A DNA stretch of 64,000 nucleotides, from NCBI GenBank assembly GCA_963796565.1, contig CAWCMA010000001.1, positions 124,001 through 188,000 of the forward strand, in the 5' to 3' direction. The notes below the pieces were generated by a model that worked only from the letters and a program-made list of their open reading frames with translations, ran no database searches and had not been told where the DNA came from. Shown piece by piece: positions 44,820 through 52,533 of the stretch (positions are counted from its first letter, which is position 1; every line of letters starts with the position of its first letter). The position numbers and the translations under genes were made by a program. This stretch comes from JAKAVN01 sp963796565 (GTDB taxonomy: Bacteria; Desulfobacterota; Binatia; Binatales; Binataceae).

Positions 44820-45623
44820 ATGAGGTTTGAGGTGGGAAACGACAGTCTGCTAAGCCCCGACGAACCGCCCCCGTTTCAGATCGTCCGCGGGCAAGGGCGC
44901 TCGGCGTATTTTCTCATTTGTGACCATGGCGGAAATCTACTGCCACGAGCCCTGGGCAACCTCGGTCTCAGCGCGCTCGACTTACAGCGCCACATCGCCT
45001 GGGACATCGGAGCGGCGGCCCTTGCCAGACAACTGGCCGATGCGCTCGATGCCTTTCTGATCGTTCAAACCTACTCGCGGCTGGTGATCGACTGTAACCG
45101 TCCACCGAATTCGCCGACCTCGATCGCGCCGTTAAGCGAGTCGACCCCGATTCCCGGCAACCAGCACGTCGGTGCGGCGGACGCGGACGCCCGCCGGCGC
45201 GAGATTTTCCAACCCTACCACGACCGCATCGGCGCCGAACTGGACGCACGGAAGGCCTTGGGGCGGCCGACGATCCTCGTCGCGGTACACAGCTTCACGC
45301 CGGAGTTCATGGGTGAAAGCCGGCCATGGCACGTCGGAGTCCTCTACAACCGGGACGCCCGGCTCGCCCGCATTCTGCTCGAACTCTTTCGAGGCGAGAG
45401 CGGGCTCGTCGTCGGAGACAACCAACCATACTCGGTCAAGGACGAATCCGACTACGCCATTCCGATCCACGGCGAGCGGCGCTCGATTTTCCATGTCGAG
45501 CTCGAAATACGCCAGGATCTCCTGGCTGACGAGTCCGGCCAGACGGCCTGGGCGCAACGCCTGGTGGGTGCCCTCGGCCGCGCCGAACACCTGCTCGTCA
45601 GACCTCCGGGATCTCGTCCGTAA
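44820..45623 (+). CDS. N-formylglutamate amidohydrolase family protein
   Basis: The 267-residue zinc-hydrolase-like protein carries YFLICDHGGNLLPRALGNL (metal-binding His), RLVIDCNRPPNSPTSI, ILVAVHSFTPEFMGESRPWHVGVL and DNQPYSVKDESDYAIPIHGE, then HVELEIRQDLL: the FGase pattern of N-formylglutamate deformylase/hydrolases acting on N-acyl glutamate-like amides. I chose the ATG at 44820; upstream codons run through the tandem repeat. Its 3' end overlaps the convergent transglutaminase gene by 26 bases. Not part of a histidine-degradation operon here, so another N-acylglutamate or related amide may be the substrate. Confidence 0.88.
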   Translation: MRFEVGNDSLLSPDEPPPFQIVRGQGRSAYFLICDHGGNLLPRALGNLGLSALDLQRHIAWDIGAAALARQLADALDAFLIVQTYSRLVIDCNRPPNSPTSIAPLSESTPIPGNQHVGAADADARRREIFQPYHDRIGAELDARKALGRPTILVAVHSFTPEFMGESRPWHVGVLYNRDARLARILLELFRGESGLVVGDNQPYSVKDESDYAIPIHGERRSIFHVELEIRQDLLADESGQTAWAQRLVGALGRAEHLLVRPPGSRP

Positions 45624-46410
45624 AAACTTTGAAGCTGACCAGCGTATTCGAACCGAACGCGTGACTGATGGCGACATCGGCGGCATCGCGACCGCGGGCA
45701 ATGAGCACCCGCCCGATCCGTGGAATGTTATTGCGTGGATCGAAAGTATGCCAGCGGCCGCCGATATATGCCTCGATCCAACCGGCGAAGTCCATCGGTC
45801 CATAGGGTGGCGGTATACCGATGTCGCCTAGATAGCCAGCGCAATAGCGCGCGGGGATGTTCATGCAGCGGCAGAAGGCGATAGCCAGGTGGGCGAAATC
45901 ACGGCATACGCCCTGACGTTCCTTGAATGCTTGCTCGGCCGTTTTACTCGGACGGGCATGCTCGTAACCGAAGGCGACATGATTATGGACGAAGTCGCAG
46001 ATCGCCTGAACCCGCGCCCATCCAGGCGGAGATCGCTCGAACAGGTCCCAAGCGGCCTGGGACAAGAGATCGGTCTCGCAATATCGGCTGCCCAGGAGAA
46101 AAACCAGGGTTTCCTCAGGGAGGTCCTGAACCAGGTGCTGACCGGCGGAAAGGGCGATTTCGTCGGGTTGGCCGGTGTCCCGGACGACGCCGGTGCTGGC
46201 GATTCGAAGGCGCCCCTTGGGAGCCATAATCCTGGTGCACCAGTTTCCAAACCCGTCGCGATATGCGCTAAGCGGTACGGGCGGGTCGGTCGTCATCAAG
46301 TCGGGCATGACGACGTCGGACGCACGCGTGTAATGGATGTTCAAGGTGAGAATCATGGGAGTTGGCTGCGGAAACTCATAAATCAGTTCATAGCCGACTC
46401 GGATTTGCAT
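45598..46410 (-). CDS. Transglutaminase-like superfamily protein, histidine-deficient variant
   Basis: The 270-residue papain-like-fold protein has an N-terminal beta domain (MQIRVGYELIYEFPQPTPMI) of bacterial transglutaminases, then the catalytic cysteine in RQGVCRDFAHLAIAFCR (Cys169). At the usual His position the sequence is MDFAGWIEAYIGGRW rather than HAW, while the Asp is kept in HTFDPRNN. The C-terminal part has IGRVLIARGRDAADVAIS, a conserved block of this subgroup. It probably acts as a peptidase or amidase-type enzyme or has altered chemistry. It sits 16 bases downstream of a second family member. Confidence 0.85.
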   Translation of the reverse strand: MQIRVGYELIYEFPQPTPMILTLNIHYTRASDVVMPDLMTTDPPVPLSAYRDGFGNWCTRIMAPKGRLRIASTGVVRDTGQPDEIALSAGQHLVQDLPEETLVFLLGSRYCETDLLSQAAWDLFERSPPGWARVQAICDFVHNHVAFGYEHARPSKTAEQAFKERQGVCRDFAHLAIAFCRCMNIPARYCAGYLGDIGIPPPYGPMDFAGWIEAYIGGRWHTFDPRNNIPRIGRVLIARGRDAADVAISHAFGSNTLVSFKVFTDEIPEV

Positions 46411-46426
46411 GCTCGGGTCCTCTCTA

Positions 46427-47377
46427 TTACCGCAGCCCCGTGGGAGCCGGATTCGTGCCGGAAAACTCCTGAAGCTCTGGCTCGCCTTTCGACGTTTCTC
46501 TTGACGAATGGGTCTCGTCGAGAACGCTCACGGCGACTTCCATGTCCAGGAAAGCTGACCGTCTGCCAATAAACGTCCCCCAAAGCGGCAGGACTTGCGA
46601 ATGGTCCCATGCCACCGCAACGCGGATGAGATTGCGGTTGCCGATGATCTTGTTGGGTGGGTCGAAATCGACCCACCCAACCCCGGGAAGGTACACTTGT
46701 AGCCACGCATGGGTCGCGCCTCGTCCGCCGGCCAGCGCCGGCTCGGCGTCGGGCACGAAGATATAGCCGCTCACGAACCGGGCGGCCAAGCCAAGGGACC
46801 GGACTGCTTCAATCATCAGGAGGGCGAAATCACGACAGGTTCCATGCCCGCGTTGGAGCGTGTCGCTTGGGGTCTGCACGCCGCGCTCGACGCGACGCCT
46901 GTAGTCGAATTGTTCGTTGATCCCCACGGTCATGGACCGAAGCAAGGACATCGTGTCCATCGATCCGGACGAGACCACAAAGCGTTCCGCCCATTGCTGA
47001 ACATCCTCGGTCGGGTAGAATCGCTCCCTGCCCGGCGCAAGGTGGGCGCGCTCCTCGCTCGAATACGTGAACGGAAAAGTTCTTGCGTCGGCTTCAAGAA
47101 GGAATTCCGAAGTCACTGATTCGATGTGCTCAAGCGTGACGACGCTCTCGAATCGAAGCTCAGTGGTCTCTCCGGCAAACGTTGCCACTGCGACCGAGTT
47201 GTCGAAAGCATCGTGAATCCAGTGGAGATTGGCCGGTTCCGGGAAGATCGAGAGGCTGGTCTCGATGGGCCGCAGATCATGGCTCGCCCGCGGCCGAAAC
47301 ATCATCCGATGTTCACCCAATCCCACCGGTTCCGAATAGCGATACACGGTGGTGTGCCTCACGGTGAAAAGGCGCAT
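46427..47377 (-). CDS. Transglutaminase-like protein with complete triad
   Basis: From MRLFTVRHTTVYRY the protein is 316 residues; 15 upstream codons are open but unlikely. The N-terminal beta domain (EPVGLGEHRMMFRPRASHD) is typical. The catalytic triad is seen as Cys181 in GHGTCRDFALLMIEA, His223 in GATHAWLQVYLPG and Asp239 in WVDFDPPN. Members are often encoded with ATP-grasp/alpha-E proteins; none are here. It precedes the divergent member by 16 bases on the same strand, giving a two-gene operon, and is divergent from a ZIP transporter gene. Confidence 0.9.
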   Translation of the reverse strand: MRLFTVRHTTVYRYSEPVGLGEHRMMFRPRASHDLRPIETSLSIFPEPANLHWIHDAFDNSVAVATFAGETTELRFESVVTLEHIESVTSEFLLEADARTFPFTYSSEERAHLAPGRERFYPTEDVQQWAERFVVSSGSMDTMSLLRSMTVGINEQFDYRRRVERGVQTPSDTLQRGHGTCRDFALLMIEAVRSLGLAARFVSGYIFVPDAEPALAGGRGATHAWLQVYLPGVGWVDFDPPNKIIGNRNLIRVAVAWDHSQVLPLWGTFIGRRSAFLDMEVAVSVLDETHSSRETSKGEPELQEFSGTNPAPTGLR

Positions 47378-47576
47378 AGAGATTGCCTCGGAGCGCAGAT
47401 CGATAAAGGGGGTCGCGAACAAACGACGGGGTGAAGACGCGGCAGGGTCGGCGGCTTCAACGACACAAAATTTGAACCCGTTTTACCGACATAAAAGAAA
47501 CCACGCGACCACCGCTCATTTTATCTCATGGTGGACGATTTCGGAATCAGCCCCTAGCTGCTAAACCCGATGCTGC

Positions 47577-48299
47577 ATGCGCTTCATGCCCATAGTTCTA
47601 GCTTCGGTTACGCTCATCTCCACCGGGCTTGGTGGAATGGCGGCCCTGCGGTTTCGCGATCACCTCCATCTCCTGCTCGGATTCAGTTCCGGAGCCGTAA
47701 TCGCCGTGGCCCTTTTCGATATTTTGCCGGAAGTTTTCGCGCTGGACGGCGGCTCCTCATACATGCCGTTCGCCGCGATAGGATTCCTGGCCTTCTTCGG
47801 GCTGGAGCGCTACACGGCACTCCACCGTTCTCGTGAACACGTCCACAGCGCGACAGCTCACGAGCAGGAACTTGGGACGCTGTCCGCCGCCGGATTGACA
47901 TTTCACAGTTTTCTCGACGGCGTCGCTATCGGAGTGGGCTTCCAAACCAGCACAAAAATTGGATTGCTTATCGCACTGGGCATAATCGTGCATGATCTGA
48001 GCGATGGCCTGAATACGGTGACGGTGGTTTTGGCCCACGGCAACGCGCGCAAGCGCGCGATGTACTGGCTCGCGGCAGACATGATCGCCCCCGTCTTTGG
48101 CGCCACTACCTCACTGCTTATCAATCTGCATGGATTCTTGCCGTGGGTACTTGCCTTCTTTGCGGGGTCCTTTCTTTACATCGGAGCCTCGGATCTCCTG
48201 CCCGAAGCGAAAGAGCACGATTCACCCTTGGTTGGCGTGGCCACAGCGATGGGCATGCTTGTAATTTATCTGGCTACCCGAGCGCTCCGAAGCTTCTGA
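47577..48299 (+). CDS. ZIP-family metal transporter
   Basis: The 240-residue membrane protein has about seven to eight helices. The intramembrane metal site is shown by LTFHSFLDGVAIGVGF (HSxxDG) and LGIIVHDLSDGLNTV (HD in place of the more common HE). A short histidine-containing loop (SREHVHSATAHEQE) lies between helices III and IV as in ZIP proteins. It would import zinc or related divalent metals. It is followed by an antiporter gene after 33 bases. Confidence 0.88.
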   Translation: MRFMPIVLASVTLISTGLGGMAALRFRDHLHLLLGFSSGAVIAVALFDILPEVFALDGGSSYMPFAAIGFLAFFGLERYTALHRSREHVHSATAHEQELGTLSAAGLTFHSFLDGVAIGVGFQTSTKIGLLIALGIIVHDLSDGLNTVTVVLAHGNARKRAMYWLAADMIAPVFGATTSLLINLHGFLPWVLAFFAGSFLYIGASDLLPEAKEHDSPLVGVATAMGMLVIYLATRALRSF

Positions 48300-48332
48300 T
48301 TTGATTGAAATCATGAGCGATGTTGCCGCCTG

Positions 48333-49898
48333 ATGAGTATCCTACTGTGGACTTTAGCTTTGCTCCTGGGCGCTGTGCTGTTGGCCGCGCTCGCGCGCCG
48401 GATCGGAGTGCCCTCTCCATCGTTGCTCGCACTGGGCGGCGTAGTCATCGCGCTTCTGCCCAACGGCCCGCGAATCTCGCTCGAACCCGATCTGGCTCTC
48501 GCCTTATTCGTCGCGCCGGTACTGCTGGACGCGGCGTTTGACAGCTCGTTGCGGGATCTCCGCGAGAACTGGCTTCCCGTCACCTGCCTGGTCTTCATCG
48601 CGGTGGCGGTGACCACCTCGGCTGTGGCGTTAGTCGCCCACTGGCTGGTCCCCGCGATGCCGTGGGCTGTCGCGGTTGCATTGGGCGCCGCGGTGGCGCC
48701 GCCGGACGCGGCAGCCGCGACCGCCGTTCTCAAGGAAGTAAGGCTTCCGTATCGGCTACTGGTAATTCTGGAAGGTGAGAGCCTGCTCAACGACGCGAGC
48801 GCGCTGCTCTTCTATCGACTAGCCGTGATGGCGGCGGTTTCACATACCGACAACGCTCTGGAAGTGGCGTCGACCTTGGGGTTCGTGCTGATCGGCAGCA
48901 TCGCGCTGGGCGTTTTGTTCGCTTTTGTCTTCGGCAACGTCATACACCGCTTTTCTCACGTGCCTAGCTCGATCGTTTTGCAATTCATCGGCACGTTCGG
49001 AATCTGGATTCTGGCGGATCGTTTCGCCCTGTCGGGCGTGCTGGTGACCGTGACCTTTGCAATCGTCCTTTCGCGCCGCTCGGCGATGCCCGCCGCGGTC
49101 CGGGTTCCCTCGTATGCCGTCTGGGAAACGGCGGTTTTTGTCCTCAATGCGCTGGCGTTCATCCTGATAGGCCTGGAACTCGGGCCCATCATCGATCGGC
49201 TGGGTCGTAGGGACAATCTTCAATACGTCGCCTTCGCGATCGCGATTTTGGCGACGGTGATAGTGGCGCGCATGGGTTGGGCGATGGCCTATAATGTCGC
49301 GCTGCGGCTGACCAATCGTGTGCTCGGAAAATACACTCCGCGAGCGATGACCCCGCCGCCGTTCAAGCGCAGTCTGCTGGTCGCATGGTGCGGCATGCGC
49401 GGCATCGTGACCCTCGCCGCCGCGCTCGCTTTGCCTGACGGATCGGGCGGATCGGCAGCTTTCCCATATCGTGACCTGATCGTGCTGACCGCTTTCGCGG
49501 TCGTTTTGGGCACGCTCGTCATGCAGGGCTTTACACTGCGGCCACTCGTGATGATGCTGGGACTGGACGACGACGGTCGGGTCGAGAGCGAGATCCTTCT
49601 TGGCCGAAAAGAGATGTTCAGGGCGGCGCTCGAGAGCCTCGGCGCACGTAACACCGAGGTTGCGGCGGCCCTTCGTCGTGAATATTCCGAGATCCTCGAA
49701 CGGGCCAACCGGTCCGCCGGACTGCTACCTGAGGCGCGTCAAGCCGAGATCGCTTTTCGCACTGCCGCTCGCGCCGCCGCGCGCGAGACGCTTAACCAGT
49801 TGAGGCTTACGGATGCAATAGGAGATGCGGCCTTTCAGCAATTGGAAGCCGAACTGGATATGGTCGAGCTCGCGGCGGAAGTTCGCAACCGCTGGTAG
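48333..49898 (+). CDS. CPA1-type Na+/H+ antiporter
   Basis: The 521-residue exchanger has about 12 transmembrane helices up to residue 400 and a cytoplasmic helical tail. Motifs: FVAPVLLDAAFDSSLRDL, GAAVAPPDAAAATAVLKEV (ion-binding Asp) and VILEGESLLNDASALLFYRL. The W-CGMRG-V-ATL type sequence appears as LVAWCGMRGIVTLAAALAL. It lacks the nucleotide-binding domain found in the larger paralogue at 22390. It is likely co-transcribed with the ZIP gene; it exports sodium or potassium in exchange for protons. Confidence 0.92.
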   Translation: MSILLWTLALLLGAVLLAALARRIGVPSPSLLALGGVVIALLPNGPRISLEPDLALALFVAPVLLDAAFDSSLRDLRENWLPVTCLVFIAVAVTTSAVALVAHWLVPAMPWAVAVALGAAVAPPDAAAATAVLKEVRLPYRLLVILEGESLLNDASALLFYRLAVMAAVSHTDNALEVASTLGFVLIGSIALGVLFAFVFGNVIHRFSHVPSSIVLQFIGTFGIWILADRFALSGVLVTVTFAIVLSRRSAMPAAVRVPSYAVWETAVFVLNALAFILIGLELGPIIDRLGRRDNLQYVAFAIAILATVIVARMGWAMAYNVALRLTNRVLGKYTPRAMTPPPFKRSLLVAWCGMRGIVTLAAALALPDGSGGSAAFPYRDLIVLTAFAVVLGTLVMQGFTLRPLVMMLGLDDDGRVESEILLGRKEMFRAALESLGARNTEVAAALRREYSEILERANRSAGLLPEARQAEIAFRTAARAAARETLNQLRLTDAIGDAAFQQLEAELDMVELAAEVRNRW

Positions 49899-50025
49899 GT
49901 CGTCGGCCGTCGAGCGCCTTGGCGATAGTACTCCACCGCGGTCCGATGCGTTGTAAGAGAGATACCAACACGATTATGCTCACCAGCATCACGTTGGCTC
50001 GGCGATGCTTTACCCAGGATAAACA

Positions 50026-50757
50026 ATGCGCATCTTAGTTTTCCAGCATGTCAAAGTAGAGCATCCCGGCGTATTCCGTGAGTTCTGGGCCGAGAGCGGC
50101 CACGAATGGGTTGCGGTCGAACTTGACGCGGGAGATTCGATTCCGTCGTTGAACGGTTTCGATCTGCTGGTCGCGATGGGTGGCCCGATGGACGTATGGC
50201 AGGAAGACGTCCATCCCTGGTTGATTTCCGAAAAGGCCGCTATCCGCCATTGGGTTAAGGATCTCGGTCGGCCTTTCCTGGGAATTTGTCTGGGGCATCA
50301 GCTTCTCGCCGAGGCTCTGGGTGGCAAGGTGACCCTGATGGCCCGGCCGGAGGTCGGTCTGGCTGACGTCGAACTCAGACCCGCCGGGCAAAGAGATCCG
50401 ATCCTCGCTGGTTTCACCTCCAGGATAGAAAGTTTCCAATGGCACGGAGCCGAGGTTTCCAGACTACCCGACGGCGCGGAGATTCTTGCCGCCAACGCCG
50501 CGTGTCCGGTGCAGGCCATTCGTTGGGGCCGGTATGCGTATGGCTTCCAATATCATTGCGAACTTACCGCTACGACCGTGTCCGACTGGGAGAGGATCCC
50601 GGAGTACAAGGCGAGCCTGGAGCAGGCGCTGGGTGCGGAGGAAGCGGCCCGCCTCTCCAGCGCGGTTGCGCCCAAGCTCGCCGTTTTCCGCGCCGCGGCG
50701 AGGCGGTTGAACGAGAACCTTTCGGCAATTCTGGTGAATGCCTCGGCAGCCGGCTGA
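50026..50757 (+). CDS. Class-I glutamine amidotransferase (GMP-synthase-like)
   Basis: The 243-residue Cys-His-Glu hydrolase: nucleophile Cys88 in GICLGHQLLAEALGG, His177 and Glu179 in YGFQYHCELT. LLVAMGGPMDVW forms the oxyanion loop. The protein is a stand-alone GATase domain. Free GATases of this group hydrolyse gamma-glutamyl amides, e.g. gamma-glutamyl-anilide or -putrescine in amine breakdown. It lies about 5 kb before a glutamine-synthetase-like ligase and Rieske dioxygenase genes, which raises that role here; not proven. Confidence 0.9.
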   Translation: MRILVFQHVKVEHPGVFREFWAESGHEWVAVELDAGDSIPSLNGFDLLVAMGGPMDVWQEDVHPWLISEKAAIRHWVKDLGRPFLGICLGHQLLAEALGGKVTLMARPEVGLADVELRPAGQRDPILAGFTSRIESFQWHGAEVSRLPDGAEILAANAACPVQAIRWGRYAYGFQYHCELTATTVSDWERIPEYKASLEQALGAEEAARLSSAVAPKLAVFRAAARRLNENLSAILVNASAAG

Positions 50758-51002
50758 CGATGTTCATCGCTGCCATTCGTAGCAAGAGGTTTTTTCAAAT
50801 GCCGAAGACTGGGGAAGATAGCTCTAAACGCGGATTTGTCGCCATCTCCGAATTGTAAGTAACCTAGATAACCCTTTTTTGCCCAGAGCGGCAAGTCCGG
50901 AAGAAGCTCGCGATGAAACGGAAGGTCGAGCCGACCTTTGGCTCTAGGAAGATTCTCGCTGGCTAGCGAGGGTGGGCTGCTCTAAGCCGGAAATTCCTTT
51001 AA

Positions 51003-51185
51003 GCACGATTCTCCATTATTGCGGAGTCTGAGTACACGGGTCGCACGCTCGCGCACGAGTCCGGGATCGCGGACTTCGTATCGTGGTACGCCTTTCATCA
51101 TTTGGGCGAGCCGGCACTTTCCGAAGCCGAAGCGCTCGAATGGTTAGATGAGTTTGCTAACCGGGCTGGTTGTCAGTCCAGGTGA
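51003..51185 (+). pseudogene. Start-less coding remnant
   Basis: A stop-to-stop frame encodes about 60 residues of protein-like composition (AESEYTGRTLAHESG, ADFVSWYAFHHLGEPALS, EAEALEWLDEFANRAG) but has no ATG, GTG or TTG near its head. It overlaps the end of the convergent SnoaL-like gene by 29 bases. It may be the C-terminal piece of a lost gene. Nothing else is visible in the 400-base gap 50758-51156. Confidence 0.3.
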
Positions 51186-51669
51186 AAGCGGTTATCTTCC
51201 AGGAGGCTCGGTTCCGTTGTAGTACGACGTTGACCAATCCTGTGAAGCTTTCAGGTTGGCCGTCGTGTTTGAGGTTGAGCACGACAGGTACGATGACATT
51301 GGCGAGCGCACCTTCAACATCGTTTGTCAGCGGTGTACCAACCTCGAAGTCGTAGTCTGTGAATCCCTGGCTTTGGTTGTAAATATCGAGGTCGGAAAAC
51401 CATTCTCTAAATGCCTTCTTGCCCTGCCAATGGAAGCGCGGAAAAGCGTCGGTCACACACGGCTCTTGGTCGAAGAGCTTTGACGCTGCCCGAATCTCGC
51501 CCATGTTCCAATCTGCGAAAAAGGTCGTCACTGTTTCAAGTGGGGATGAATCGGGGGATAAATCGGATTCCCCTACGGCCAAAGATGGCAATTCGAGCGT
51601 CAAAAGAAATACGAATACCAAAACAATTACCTTAATCGGGTGGTGGCCTTTCCAAAGACGGTTAATCAT
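51157..51669 (-). CDS. Secreted SnoaL/NTF2-like protein
   Basis: The 170-residue protein has an N-terminal signal peptide (IKVIVLVFVFLLTLEL, cleavage near AVGES) and a single NTF2-like cone domain: PLETVTTFFADWNMGEIRAASKLF, then WQGKKAFREWFSDLDIYN and the C-terminal strands VNVVLQRNRASWKITAFTW. NTF2-like proteins bind small hydrophobic ligands or act as isomerases. The function is unassigned. Base composition is lower in GC than neighbouring genes, which may mean recent transfer. Confidence 0.68.
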   Translation of the reverse strand: MINRLWKGHHPIKVIVLVFVFLLTLELPSLAVGESDLSPDSSPLETVTTFFADWNMGEIRAASKLFDQEPCVTDAFPRFHWQGKKAFREWFSDLDIYNQSQGFTDYDFEVGTPLTNDVEGALANVIVPVVLNLKHDGQPESFTGLVNVVLQRNRASWKITAFTWTDNQPG

Positions 51670-51766
51670 AAAGCTGCCTCACTCAAGAGAGGTTTTAAAG
51701 TAAACAGTTTAGACTTTTGGCGGAGCTATTTAGGCCGGTTTACATCGTGCGGCATCGCTTCCCGAT

Positions 51767-52078
51767 TCATTCCTCAGGGCCTGGGTCCGAGTAGTACGGG
51801 TCGTTCGGCGGCGTCTCTTCTATCCTCTGGTTAGGGTTGGAATCCGGCTCCGAGTTTTTTACTTCGGCACTAGCCTCGCGTCTGTGATGTTTTCGCTTGA
51901 GCGGTTTTTTCGGAGCGGATGAGACGCCATTTCCGCAACTCGAATCTCCGCTCGGACAGGGGAAGGCACTTAAGGCCTGTTGAGCGGTGGTGCTTGCACT
52001 CTGTGCGCGCGCAATTCCTGCTCCTATCGCCAGCATGGAAATAGAAAGTAAAATCGCCGACGACCGCTGCAGTGACAT
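51767..52078 (-). CDS. Small secreted hypothetical protein
   Basis: The 103-residue protein starts at MSLQRSSAILL with a signal peptide (cleavage after ARAQ). The mature part has a two-cysteine loop, FPCPSGDSSCGNG, then a Lys/His/Arg-rich stretch and an acidic Pro-rich tail (ETPPNDPYYSDPGPEE). Low complexity beyond the cysteines means it is probably unstructured. No family is recognised. It lies in the same strand order as the SnoaL-like gene with a 97-base gap. Confidence 0.45.
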   Translation of the reverse strand: MSLQRSSAILLSISMLAIGAGIARAQSASTTAQQALSAFPCPSGDSSCGNGVSSAPKKPLKRKHHRREASAEVKNSEPDSNPNQRIEETPPNDPYYSDPGPEE

Positions 52079-52365
52079 GAGCACCTCGCTCCCGAGTCTG
52101 AAGCTCGACATAATCAAGGCCGCGGCGGCGGTCGCGTCGCGGAGCACAATCTGGCATCAAATCACAGCGCGATCTGTGGGCCCGCCGCTCTTCACCGGAA
52201 TTTCCGTTTTGACGCCTCGAATTGAGGCATTCATAGCCCACGCCGGCGCTGTGCTGCAAGCAGTGGCCCTGCCCCTCGGGTGCCGGACCGATGTTGGGCG
52301 GGGCGGCCGTCGATTTCCGACCTTTCGGACGCGCCGAAACCGATTCCGGCGGTTTTCCGGGCGGC

Positions 52366-52391
52366 GTCCAGACCATCGGTCCAGACCATCG
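52366..52391. repeat. 13-bp perfect tandem duplication
   Basis: GTCCAGACCATCG occurs twice in tandem (52366-52378, 52379-52391). It is the only structure I see in the 455-base gap 52079-52533 between the small secreted protein and the RND exporter. Confidence 0.7.
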
Positions 52392-52533
52392 GATGGATAG
52401 GAAACGAAGCTAATCCATTGCGTGCCGCGGAAGTTATCGAACGCAGCCGGCCGCTCCACTTACGGCACCCGCACTTGCTCGGTTGACGGGTGTCCTGCCA
52501 CCGACCCGCGAGGGACAGAATATCTACTCGGTC

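Noticed and set aside
52157..52459. Arg/Pro-rich 100-codon frame on the minus strand
   Set aside because: Low-complexity shadow with no start context, in a gap containing a tandem duplication.
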